DNA of 12,510 nucleotides from JBDSRX01 sp039929105. GTDB lineage: Bacteria > Patescibacteriota > Dojkabacteria > J137. The translations under genes were made by a program, and so were the position numbers. The stretch spans positions 1 through 12,510 of the forward strand of contig JBDSRX010000025.1 of assembly GCA_039929105.1 (NCBI GenBank). The letters are read 5' to 3'. Below, piece by piece: positions 1 through 5,608 of the stretch (positions within the stretch are counted from its first letter, which is position 1; every line of letters starts with the position of its first letter). Under the pieces are notes generated by a model. The model did not search any database and was not told the DNA's origin. It saw only the letters and a list, made by a program, of their open reading frames with translations.

Positions 1-660
1 TAAAATAGCCCAAACTATATCTATTGTATAAATACTTTTTTCTAAATTATTACCGCTAAATGTAGTAATAAAAGACAGTACTGAGTGGTAAAAGGTTGTG
101 TATCCATTTTGTAAGAAGATATTAGAACAAGCAGATGGAGTTAGGCAGATGTTACCTAAACTAACAGATTGGTTAATAACTGCTTGGTGTTGCATATAAT
201 CTAATGCGACTACTGAACCTTCTTGTCTAATTGTTGAAAATGAGATTCCAAATGCTACTACTGCAACAATTAGATTAATAATATTATTAGATGTCTGTAT
301 TAAAGGATGCTCGTCTGAATAAACTATTTTTATTACTAATAAAAGATTCCAGAAAATTACCATTAAAAGCCATACAGCATTTCCTAATGTTGTAATTTCA
401 ATTCCAGTGATTTTATTAATTAAAAATATTACTAAATAAGATGCAGGGTAAATTAAAAAGGACAATGCTGCTGTAAATCCAAAATATCTTTTTTGTAATA
501 ATACAGTTGAGATAAATGATGGTAATGTGAGTACCATAAATACACAAAGACCTATCCATAGATAATTTTCAAGTAAAGCTGCAGTTCCTCCTAAACTAAT
601 TAATAGAGAAACTATAATTACAGAAAATTGTATAAATAATAATAAGGCCTTAATCTTCAT
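1..660 (-). CDS. Polytopic membrane protein, possibly GT-C-like (3' end outside window)
   Basis: A 220-codon frame is open to the left edge, so only the N-terminal part is seen. About five hydrophobic helices lie at residues 4-24, 33-55, 59-82, 93-112 and 126-144. A polar, presumably extracytoplasmic loop follows (about 146-186) with Cys172 and Cys178 and the segments LDYMQHQA (153-160) and YTTFYHSVL (187-195). Several membrane segments followed by a D/H-containing loop and a Y-x-x-x-Y-H segment recall GT-C-type polyprenyl-phosphate-dependent glycosyltransferases, where the loop carries the acidic catalytic residue. That assignment is an inference; it could be another polytopic membrane protein. 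The ATG at 658-660 lies inside the end of the upstream gene (11-nt overlap) and has no clear Shine-Dalgarno site, so translational coupling is likely. Being co-directional with the GT4 gene at 1282-2487 fits a surface-glycan role. Confidence 0.75.
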   Translation of the reverse strand, partial: MKIKALLLFIQFSVIIVSLLISLGGTAALLENYLWIGLCVFMVLTLPSFISTVLLQKRYFGFTAALSFLIYPASYLVIFLINKITGIEITTLGNAVWLLMVIFWNLLLVIKIVYSDEHPLIQTSNNIINLIVAVVAFGISFSTIRQEGSVVALDYMQHQAVINQSVSLGNICLTPSACSNIFLQNGYTTFYHSVLSFITTFSGNNLEKSIYTIDIVWAIL

Positions 661-1273
661 TACAGTTTATATTAACAATAATGTTGAATTCGATTTTTCT
701 TTCGTAAGCTTTAGCAAATAGTAGAGATCTACCATCTGAAAAATTAGATATAGTGTGCTCTGGACTAGTTGGTGTTGAAACTCTACATTCATCGTCAAAC
801 AACGAAATCTCGTCTTGATTACTATTAAATTTACTTAAACCGGAATAATCTAACTCTACTCTATAACTAAAACTTTTGCTTACATCGTAATCGCTTGTAA
901 TTTTATAGTTTAGATTAAGTGTAGATGGACCAATTTGGCTAACAGTAACTGTTGTAGCAGCCTTTTGATTATTTAATGCTAAAGAATAGGTTGGACTTAA
1001 GGGTCCAAGTGTGAGCCCAGATGCTGTAAAAGTATAGTCATTAAACTGTGCAAAGGGATTTATAGTTTTTTGTTTTAAGTCTGTTAAAGAATCTGCTGTG
1101 GGTCTTAGTGTAATATATTTCCCATTATTGAACGCGATAGTAATACTTTGCTCGTTTTGGAAAATAGATAAGTTCTTATAGAAGATTGTTCTGTATATGT
1201 TTAGGGAGGAGATTATTACTGAAATAGCTACAACAACAATTAATAATGCTCTATGTTTAAGAATTGTTGTCAT
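650..1273 (-). CDS. Membrane-anchored exported protein of unknown function
   Basis: This 207-residue protein has a short basic N-terminus, one transmembrane helix (about residues 9-27) and no lipobox. The rest is polar, rich in Ser, Thr and Asn, with alternating hydrophobic and polar residues that suggest a beta-sheet domain outside the membrane. Cys163 and Cys204 are the only cysteines and could form a disulfide. I do not recognise a family. It starts 8 nt after the GT4 gene and overlaps the following membrane-protein gene by 11 nt, so the three are probably one transcript. Context suggests an accessory protein of surface glycan assembly or export, by position only. The ATG (1271-1273) lacks a Shine-Dalgarno motif, which is common in this window. 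Confidence 0.8.
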   Translation of the reverse strand: MTTILKHRALLIVVVAISVIISSLNIYRTIFYKNLSIFQNEQSITIAFNNGKYITLRPTADSLTDLKQKTINPFAQFNDYTFTASGLTLGPLSPTYSLALNNQKAATTVTVSQIGPSTLNLNYKITSDYDVSKSFSYRVELDYSGLSKFNSNQDEISLFDDECRVSTPTSPEHTISNFSDGRSLLFAKAYERKIEFNIIVNINCNED

Positions 1274-1281
1274 TAATTATT

Positions 1282-2487
1282 TTAATAATAGTCTTTAATT
1301 TTTACTTTAAGCTTTTGCTTATTCTCTTTAAAAACTATTGTATCAGCTTTGTATTTGCTTATAAAGTCGCTGTATTTGTTATAAATAGATTTTGGAGAGA
1401 AATGTAAGTAAGCTAAATGGCTTATCTTTTCTTGTAGGTTTGTAAAACCTGGGTGTTCGATATCATTAATAGCCATCTCTATTTTAGATACAAGATCCTT
1501 ATAATTTTTTCTCTCAAAAATATATTTAGAACAACTTAAATTGTTAGCAACTTCAACATTACCTGGTGCATCTGATAGCACAACAATGTTTCCTAAAGAT
1601 GCAGCTTCAATGACACCTAGGGATAATCCTTCGTTTAAAGAAGAATTAATATAGATAGAAGAATCTCCAAGTAATTCGAAAACTTCTAATTGAGGTAGAA
1701 ATTTAGGTTTGTATTCTAGATTTAAAGGTAAATCGTTCATTTCGTCTAATATTGAAGAACCTTCTCCAGCAATTACAAATTTCCAATCAGTGTACTTTCT
1801 AGCTAACTCTAAGAAAGCTAAAGCAGCAGTATTTGGGTCTTTTACTAAAGATAATTTTGTATTAAATATAACTGTTTTACTTTTTACCTTTTGATAGAAT
1901 CTGCTAATACTATCGTCTTTAAAACAATTGTAAATAACACTAGTCTTATAAGAATCTATATTGAAGTTTTTGATTATGTAATCTTTGTTAGATCTAGATA
2001 CACAGATAATATGTGATGCATTATTTAGAACCATTTTAGAAATAAGTTTTTCAAAAAGAACACTTAATATCTCAAAAAACTTGTTTTGAAAATAGTTAGA
2101 TACAGTTGTGTGAGAGATAACAATATAATCTCTATTCAAAAATTTACAGATAAGAGCACCAATAATACTTGAAGTTAAATGTCTATCGTGTAAAAGAACA
2201 ACTGCATTAGGATTATCTTTAATTGTATTTAAACAAAATAGAAAGAATCTAATACCTAAAATTGGGTATGTTCCTTTAAATAGTTTTATTGTATTAAAAC
2301 TTTTCCAAGTAAATCCGTCTGATTCGAACTTTAGGTTTCTATCGTTACCAAAAATAGCTATGGATTTAAAACCTTTGTCTGAAAGGTTTTTAACAAGTCC
2401 ATAAGCCATGTTCTCTAGACCTCCAACTCGAGGATAAAAGAAATGGGAAATGGAAATTAGGTTGTATTGATTGATTTTATTTTTCAT
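1282..2487 (-). CDS. GT4-family glycosyltransferase (GT-B fold), start revised
   Basis: Probably transfers a sugar from a nucleotide donor to a lipid- or glycan-linked acceptor on the cytoplasmic face of the membrane. Visible GT4 signatures, counted from the ATG at 2485-2487: the N-terminal FYPRVGGLE (about residues 18-26) of the acceptor domain, ICVSRSNKDY (about 161-170) near the domain junction, a FVIAGEGS strand-loop (about 237-244), and the EX7E donor motif NEGLSLGVIEA (Glu286 and Glu294). The remaining length, 401 residues, is normal for the family. The frame stays open upstream to a GTG at 2563-2565, adding 26 residues, but that GTG lies in the arm of a perfect hairpin and the extra residues are coded by a GC-rich palindrome. 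I therefore prefer the ATG directly before the canonical GT4 N-terminus. No strong Shine-Dalgarno site precedes either start. It heads the envelope operon that continues to position 1. The sugar specificity cannot be read from the sequence. Confidence 0.92.
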   Translation of the reverse strand: MKNKINQYNLISISHFFYPRVGGLENMAYGLVKNLSDKGFKSIAIFGNDRNLKFESDGFTWKSFNTIKLFKGTYPILGIRFFLFCLNTIKDNPNAVVLLHDRHLTSSIIGALICKFLNRDYIVISHTTVSNYFQNKFFEILSVLFEKLISKMVLNNASHIICVSRSNKDYIIKNFNIDSYKTSVIYNCFKDDSISRFYQKVKSKTVIFNTKLSLVKDPNTAALAFLELARKYTDWKFVIAGEGSSILDEMNDLPLNLEYKPKFLPQLEVFELLGDSSIYINSSLNEGLSLGVIEAASLGNIVVLSDAPGNVEVANNLSCSKYIFERKNYKDLVSKIEMAINDIEHPGFTNLQEKISHLAYLHFSPKSIYNKYSDFISKYKADTIVFKENKQKLKVKIKDYY

Positions 2488-2531
2488 ATTACCAAAATCA
2501 CTGCTCTTAAAAGATTTAAGAACAATGGGTT

Positions 2532-2568
2532 GGTCCCCACCATCATTTGACTGACGGCGGGGCACGAC
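2532..2568. repeat. GC-rich palindromic element, copy 1 (downstream of the SH3/RGDYR gene)
   Basis: On the plus strand CCCC (2535-2538) is followed, after about 12 nt, by CTGACGGCGGGG, giving a CCCC/GGGG-closed hairpin. It aligns with the element at 3697-3732, which shares a GG(A/T)CCCC start, CTGACGG(A/C)GGGG and a terminal GAC. Both copies lie a few tens of nt past the stop codon of an RGDYR-family gene. It marks the left end of the GC-rich island. Confidence 0.6.
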
Positions 2569-2602
2569 ATTGCTGTCGTGATCCCTGCAAGGTTTCTTGC
2601 AA
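2563..2602 (-). other. Two adjacent perfect stem-loops after the SH3/RGDYR gene
   Basis: In the minus-strand transcript, just after the stop codon at 2618-2620, come TGCAAG-AAAC-CTTGCA (plus coordinates 2586-2601) and CACGACA-GCAA-TGTCGTG (2563-2580). The second is a 7-bp perfect stem with a GNRA tetraloop. No U-run follows on the minus strand, so they are not ordinary intrinsic terminators. They could stabilise the 3' end of the mRNA or belong to the neighbouring palindromic repeat. Confidence 0.6.
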
Positions 2603-2617
2603 CTTTTTTACCACTAA

Positions 2618-3343
2618 CTACGCGGCCTTCGTCCAAACGATTTCGCCGTCCGAGTTCATCACCGATGTAGCATAGTCAAAGTAGATGACTTGTGAGTCGA
2701 TCCACTCTTCCAGTACGTCAACCGGTACTTTTGTACCGTCAGCGTACGTATACCACCGGTAATCCCCACGAACGTTTACGGAACATCCAGCATCAGTGGT
2801 GCACAAGCTCAACACCGGGTTACGGGTTTCGCCGTTCCACGACCCAATAAATGAGCCGTAGGGCACAACTTTGCTTTGACCAGCGACTAGCAGACTACCT
2901 TCGCCATTTGAAATAATCGCTTGGGTTGGTACGGCTGCGGCTGCGCTACCATCCTGTGCTGACATTGTCGGCTGGGGCGTACCCAGTGCGGACGATGCGG
3001 AAACCAAAGCGGCGCGGCCATTAGCACCAAGTACTTTGTTGTCCACCCAGCCACTATAGTGGCTTTTTGTGGGTTTGACATAGACAAAGCAAATTTCTTC
3101 CACTTGAGCCGCCTGAATAATTTCCACTGTTTCAGTGGCTTGATACTCCCCGGAAGGGGTGTACATAAGCAGGGGCTGTGCGTAGAATGGAATCGCCTTG
3201 TCGATGATCACGCTGGCGGGCACATTGTGCAGGGTGCATTCGGTCTGTGGACTAGGTGGTTCCTGTGCAAACACCGTAAAGGTGCCTGCGACGACTGCAA
3301 CAATCAGTATGATTGCTGCGAACAACGGAAAACGTTTTAACAT
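2618..3343 (-). CDS. Secreted protein with SH3-like domain and C-terminal RGDYR domain
   Basis: 241 residues. A signal peptide (residues 1-26, KR then a hydrophobic core, predicted cleavage VFA-QE) sends it across the membrane. Residues about 35-106 look like a bacterial SH3 domain ending in YSGWVDNKVL, a fold often used for cell-wall or ligand binding. Cys36 and Cys85 may pair. A low-complexity Ala/Ser/Pro linker (about 110-145) leads to a C-terminal domain (about 150-218) shared with the gene at 3761-4249: VPYGS (160-164), W169, Cys181 and Cys187, RGDYR (192-196), DGTKVP (202-207), W214. I recognise no family for this domain. GC content is clearly higher than in surrounding genes and the stop is TAG, whereas AT-rich neighbours use TAA, suggesting different ancestry. 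The ATG has a strong AAGGAGG 11 nt upstream. Likely a surface or secreted binding protein; enzymatic activity cannot be inferred. Confidence 0.9.
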   Translation of the reverse strand: MLKRFPLFAAIILIVAVVAGTFTVFAQEPPSPQTECTLHNVPASVIIDKAIPFYAQPLLMYTPSGEYQATETVEIIQAAQVEEICFVYVKPTKSHYSGWVDNKVLGANGRAALVSASSALGTPQPTMSAQDGSAAAAVPTQAIISNGEGSLLVAGQSKVVPYGSFIGSWNGETRNPVLSLCTTDAGCSVNVRGDYRWYTYADGTKVPVDVLEEWIDSQVIYFDYATSVMNSDGEIVWTKAA

Positions 3344-3361
3344 GGCTTTTTAAGCCTCCTT
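3344..3361 (-). promoter_or_regulatory. Shine-Dalgarno site with a hairpin abutting the start codon
   Basis: The minus strand reads AAGGAGG (3355-3361), then GGCTT-AAA-AAGCC (3344-3356), then ATG. The last GG of the Shine-Dalgarno sequence forms the first base pairs of a perfect 5-bp hairpin ending directly at the start codon. It could damp or gate translation of the secreted protein. The strong Shine-Dalgarno site contrasts with its near absence in AT-rich genes of the window. Confidence 0.55.
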
Positions 3362-3657
3362 CTATGTCGAAAACACTCGACTTGTGACATTTTAGTGTGT
3401 AGCCAAGCTCTCGCCACACACCAATCCGCACCCTATTCCTATTTATATAGAAACAAGGTGCGAACTAGTGGCACGAGAACTCGCTTTAAAAGTTGTTTTT
3501 TCCTTGCAGGTTTCGCATTCTTAAAACATAGCTTGCGCATATGTTTAACTTAAGAATACTGAAACTGCTTTCATGCAGTTTTTAAGGTTCTGATATTCTG
3601 AACAAGTCCAGAATAACATTGTGAACTTAATCTGGAAGTTGCCTTCACAAATTAATA
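3362..3657 (-). other. Structured intergenic region / probable 5' leader, no gene
   Basis: No convincing reading frame lies here, but stem-loops follow one another: GTCGA/TCGAC (3366-3381); GTGTGT/ACACAC (3395-3421); CGCACC/GGTGCG (3427-3462) with an inner CTAT/ATAG; ATTCTTAA/TTAAGAAT plus AACATA/TATGTT (3517-3557, 14 bp with a 4-nt bulge); and AAACTGC/GCAGTTT (3562-3581). In the minus direction this lies between the two RGDYR-family genes and would be the leader of the downstream one. I found no convincing promoter inside, so read-through from the promoter at 4697-4725 is possible. A small structured RNA is the alternative. Confidence 0.5.
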
Positions 3658-3700
3658 GTCCACATTTAAATTAATAATAAATATTAACTTAAATGTGGAC
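3658..3700. repeat. Long inverted repeat (12-bp arms)
   Basis: Arms GTCCACATTTAA (3658-3669) and TTAAATGTGGAC (3689-3700) pair perfectly. After one mismatch the stem continues for about six A/T pairs, leaving a loop of about 5 nt. It directly adjoins the GC-rich palindrome at 3697-3732. It lies downstream of the 3761-4249 gene. No U-run follows in the direction of transcription. It could be the end of a small mobile palindromic element or a processing site. Confidence 0.7.
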
Positions 3701-3732
3701 CCCGTCCGCCATTGCTGACGGAGGGGTTTGAC
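3697..3732. repeat. GC-rich palindromic element, copy 2 (downstream of the short RGDYR gene)
   Basis: Related to the element at 2532-2568: a GGACCCC start, an interrupted stem with CCGTC/GACGG inside, and CTGACGGAGGGG near the end. It sits 28 nt past the stop of the 3761-4249 gene, so each of the two paralogous genes has one copy just downstream. Confidence 0.6.
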
Positions 3733-3760
3733 CCACAAGGATTTATCGACTATAAACTTA

Positions 3761-4249
3761 TCAACTTACTTTCTGAATGCTTTTCGCATGAGGGAACGAA
3801 CCCATCTGCGATTGCGCCCAAGAAAAAAGTGTATCTTCCGGCACGTTGGTGCCGTCAGGAAATTGATAAGTACGGTAGTCGCCGCGCTGATTTACATAGC
3901 AACCGCTTAAGTTCACACACAGTTTCAGGGAGTCCGAACGTTTGGTGTTGGAATCCCAAGTACTCACCAAGCTGCCATAAGGCACTTTTGCCGGTGTGAC
4001 TGAGCCTTCGCCAACAACTACAATATTCAACGCCCCTTGTGTAGCATAGCTATTAGGGTTGCCGAACGTTACAGCGGCGTTGGTAGCGGATTGCGCGGTG
4101 ATCTGGTTCTGGCCGCAGCCAGGTCCCATGCACCAATTGCCGTTGATCGACTTGGTCACATTAGATATATCGAACCCTCCGATTCGGAGGAGTCCAATAA
4201 AAGCCAATATGATAAGAAGAACGATGAAAATTGAAACTACTCTACGCAT
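3761..4249 (-). CDS. Short exported RGDYR-domain protein, paralogue of the 2618-3343 product
   Basis: 162 residues. The N-terminus MRR plus a hydrophobic stretch (5-22) without an obvious cleavage site suggests a membrane anchor or uncleaved signal. Residues about 88-148 match the C-terminal domain of the 2618-3343 product column by column: VPYGS (89-93), W98, LKLC (Cys111), GC (Cys117), RGDYR (122-126), DGTNVP (132-137), W144 and SQ. Spacing from the second Cys to RGD, to DGT and to the last Trp is identical in both (5, 10 and 22 residues). The SH3 domain is absent; a CMGPGC pair (Cys40, Cys45) and a Gly/Asn-rich linker take its place. The last ~14 residues are unlike the paralogue, which continues further. 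Its stop is TGA. AGGAG (4259-4263) lies 9 nt before the ATG. GC content is above the window average. Function unknown; probably displayed outside the membrane. Confidence 0.87.
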   Translation of the reverse strand: MRRVVSIFIVLLIILAFIGLLRIGGFDISNVTKSINGNWCMGPGCGQNQITAQSATNAAVTFGNPNSYATQGALNIVVVGEGSVTPAKVPYGSLVSTWDSNTKRSDSLKLCVNLSGCYVNQRGDYRTYQFPDGTNVPEDTLFSWAQSQMGSFPHAKSIQKVS

Positions 4250-4455
4250 TTGAAAATTCTCCTAGAATTTCTGTTAATCGATTTCTATACTGCACAAACT
4301 AGGCTCAATGATTAAGCGCAATTTGTGCAATACAGAATTATTTATCCTTGTGGGTTTTTAAGGTTCTTCTACTACGATAAAGCTTCGTAGAATAAATTCT
4401 ACTTACAATAGTTTCGTGGAAAGAGCATGAGTCATAAATAATAAATTATCTATGA
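4250..4455 (-). other. Structured 5' leader of the short RGDYR gene
   Basis: No gene. In the transcript from the promoter at 4697-4725 this is the start-proximal part of the leader. Stems seen are TGCACAAA/TTTGTGCA (4291-4298 with 4322-4329), flanked by a weaker outer pairing of AAUUCUGU type, and CTACG/CGTAG (4372-4390). A 14-nt sequence, GTTTTTAAGGTTCT on the plus strand, occurs here (about 4354-4367) and again in the other leader (3578-3591), with a related version at about 4603-4613. Confidence 0.4.
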
Positions 4456-4600
4456 TGGTTCAATGCCCACATTAAGATTCCTCCTTTGAAGGAGGTGTCC
4501 CGTAGGGACGGAGGATGATAAAACTCTATGTTTTTTAACACCCCACGGCACTTCGTGCCACTCCCCTCGAGGGGAGAATATTAATGTGAGAATTGAACTA
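4456..4600. repeat. 145-nt imperfect palindrome, MITE-like
   Basis: The outer 25 nt at each end match as inverted repeats at 21 of 25 positions (4456-4480 against 4576-4600), sharing GTTCAAT and CACATTAA. Inside are two related half-elements in opposite orientation, each with two hairpins: CCTCC..GGAGG (4480-4495) with GTCCC-GTA-GGGAC (4497-4509), and GGCAC-TTC-GTGCC (4547-4559) with CTCCCCTCGAGGGGAG (4561-4576). There is no coding capacity. The architecture is that of a miniature palindromic repeat of the kind found dispersed in some bacterial genomes. It lies inside the leader of the 3761-4249 gene. Confidence 0.7.
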
Positions 4601-4696
4601 TGCTTAAAGGTTCTTTTTGGTTGAGGGAGTTTTGCGGTATTTTGGGACTCGCGTACTTTCCCTTAATCCTTATATACTTAACTTTTATACTTGTAT

Positions 4697-4725
4697 ATTA
4701 TATAACAGAAATATACATTTGTCAA
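4697..4725 (-). promoter_or_regulatory. Perfect-consensus sigma70-type promoter driving the GC-rich island
   Basis: On the minus strand TTGACA (4720-4725), a 17-nt spacer and TATAAT (4697-4702) match the consensus at all twelve positions. Transcription should start near 4690 and run leftward through the palindrome at 4456-4600 to the gene at 3761-4249, giving a leader of roughly 440 nt. A second TTGACA lies 9 nt further upstream, so TTGACAATA is a tandem repeat that could be an operator. Confidence 0.75.
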
Positions 4726-4951
4726 TATTGTCAAGTTGGGATAAATGAGCATAGGTAAGGGAAATTTGAGGTGTCGCCACGAAATGTCGGATGCATGTAG
4801 TTGCATATTTATATCCTATAACTTTAATTTTCATAACTTTCCCATATCTATTATTCTTCCGATATTTATTTGATATTCAATACTAAATTAATTTTTCTTG
4901 CATCAATTAAATATACTTACTAAGTGGGAATTATTTTCATAAATCCGAGTA
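4726..4951. other. Divergent intergenic region, no gene
   Basis: AT-rich spacer between the leftward promoter and the rightward gene pair. No reading frame is convincing. It contains TAAGGGAAA at 4756-4764, the inverted partner of TTTCCCTTA at 4657-4665; together they bracket the leftward promoter symmetrically. A small ATGCA/TGCAT palindrome sits at about 4792-4807. I see nothing else. Confidence 0.4.
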
Positions 4952-4980
4952 TTGTTTAGGTATATAGTCTTTGTGATAAT
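4952..4980 (+). promoter_or_regulatory. Probable extended -10 promoter for the anchored protein / GT2 pair
   Basis: TGTGATAAT gives an extended -10 (GATAAT 4975-4980 preceded by TGT), 17 nt after TTGTTT (4952-4957), a weak -35. Transcription would begin around 4987, a short distance before the ATG at 5003. This favours that ATG over the in-frame upstream TTG (4952) or ATG (4979). Confidence 0.45.
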
Positions 4981-5002
4981 GCCAAAGTTATTTGAAATAT
5001 AT

Positions 5003-5605
5003 ATGGAAGAAACAACAAAAGAAAATTATCAAAAACATAAAATCGCAAACATAGTCGTGAGTATAATCGGATTAGTATTTTTATTTAGCTTTGGCTTTAT
5101 AGTTTTTAATGCGGGTAAATTTAATACATTAAAACAAGATATAATTGCACAGAGATCAAATAGAAACAATTCTATTGTTACAGCTAATGAAGTTAATAAT
5201 CAGACTACTGACAACACTTCAAGTGTTGCAGGAATTGAAACAGAGTCTGAACAGATAAGTAATAATTCTGATATTATAACAACAACCAAACAACCAGAAC
5301 CAAAAAAAACAGTAGTTATTAAAGAATACACTGAGACTGCAGTTTCTGGTAATGGCGTAACAACATTAGCAAGAAAAGCACTAAATTCATATTTACAAGA
5401 TAACTCCGTATCGCTACCTGTAGAAAATAAGCTTTATGTGGAAGTAACTATGACAAATGACAGTAAACCTTTTACTATTCGAGTAGGCGATGTAAGAGTT
5501 TTCACAGCTGCTAAAATTGCAGAAATAATTCAAAATTCAAATATTCTCTCTTCTTATCAGTTAGATGCTTGGAAGAAACAAGCTACTATATCTAATTACC
5601 ATTAA
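5003..5605 (+). CDS. Membrane-anchored protein with CPR-type C-terminal domain
   Basis: 200 residues from the chosen ATG; in-frame starts at TTG 4952 and ATG 4979 would add 17 or 8 residues, but both fall in or before the probable promoter. A cytoplasmic N-terminus of about 13 residues is followed by one membrane helix (about 14-37), a low-complexity Asn/Thr/Ser/Glu linker (about 50-100), and a folded domain (about 103-195). That domain has GNGVTTLARKALNSYL (117-132), KLYVEV, IRVGDVRVF (159-167) and a terminal helix. I recall similar segments following a membrane anchor in proteins of candidate-phyla bacteria, but know no experimental function. It is co-transcribed with the GT2 gene, which begins 3 nt after its stop, suggesting a partner or regulator of glycan synthesis or wall attachment. 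That role is inferred from position only. Confidence 0.85.
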   Translation: MEETTKENYQKHKIANIVVSIIGLVFLFSFGFIVFNAGKFNTLKQDIIAQRSNRNNSIVTANEVNNQTTDNTSSVAGIETESEQISNNSDIITTTKQPEPKKTVVIKEYTETAVSGNGVTTLARKALNSYLQDNSVSLPVENKLYVEVTMTNDSKPFTIRVGDVRVFTAAKIAEIIQNSNILSSYQLDAWKKQATISNYH

Positions 5606-5608
5606 TTT

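Noticed and set aside
1709..1894. Plus-strand 61-codon frame inside the GT4 gene
   Set aside because: Antisense shadow of a well-supported glycosyltransferase; no domain or ribosome binding site.
2586..2609. Plus-strand intrinsic terminator (TGCAAG-GTTT-CTTGCA followed by a T-run)
   Set aside because: It would be oriented for plus-strand transcription, but no plus-strand gene or promoter lies upstream; on the coding (minus) strand the run is A and precedes the stem.
2887..3340. Overlapping frames on both strands within the SH3/RGDYR gene
   Set aside because: The main frame has a signal peptide, SH3-like motif and a paralogue; the alternatives have none and arise from the higher GC content.
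2532..3760. Integron gene cassettes with attC sites
   Set aside because: The palindromes resemble attC only in being hairpins after a gene; no GTTRRRY/RYYYAAC core or integrase is visible.
2618..4249. RGD as an integrin-binding motif
   Set aside because: RGD is conserved in both paralogues, but as part of RGDYR in a domain core; short RGD matches are common and nothing shows animal-cell contact.
3712..4253. Several plus-strand frames of 60-95 codons opposite the short RGDYR gene
   Set aside because: The minus frame is supported by paralogy and a Shine-Dalgarno site; the plus frames are antisense shadows.
3733..4353. CCCACAAGGAT present as inverted copies on both sides of the short RGDYR gene
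   Set aside because: Eleven-base matches on either strand are expected many times by chance in a 12.5-kb window.
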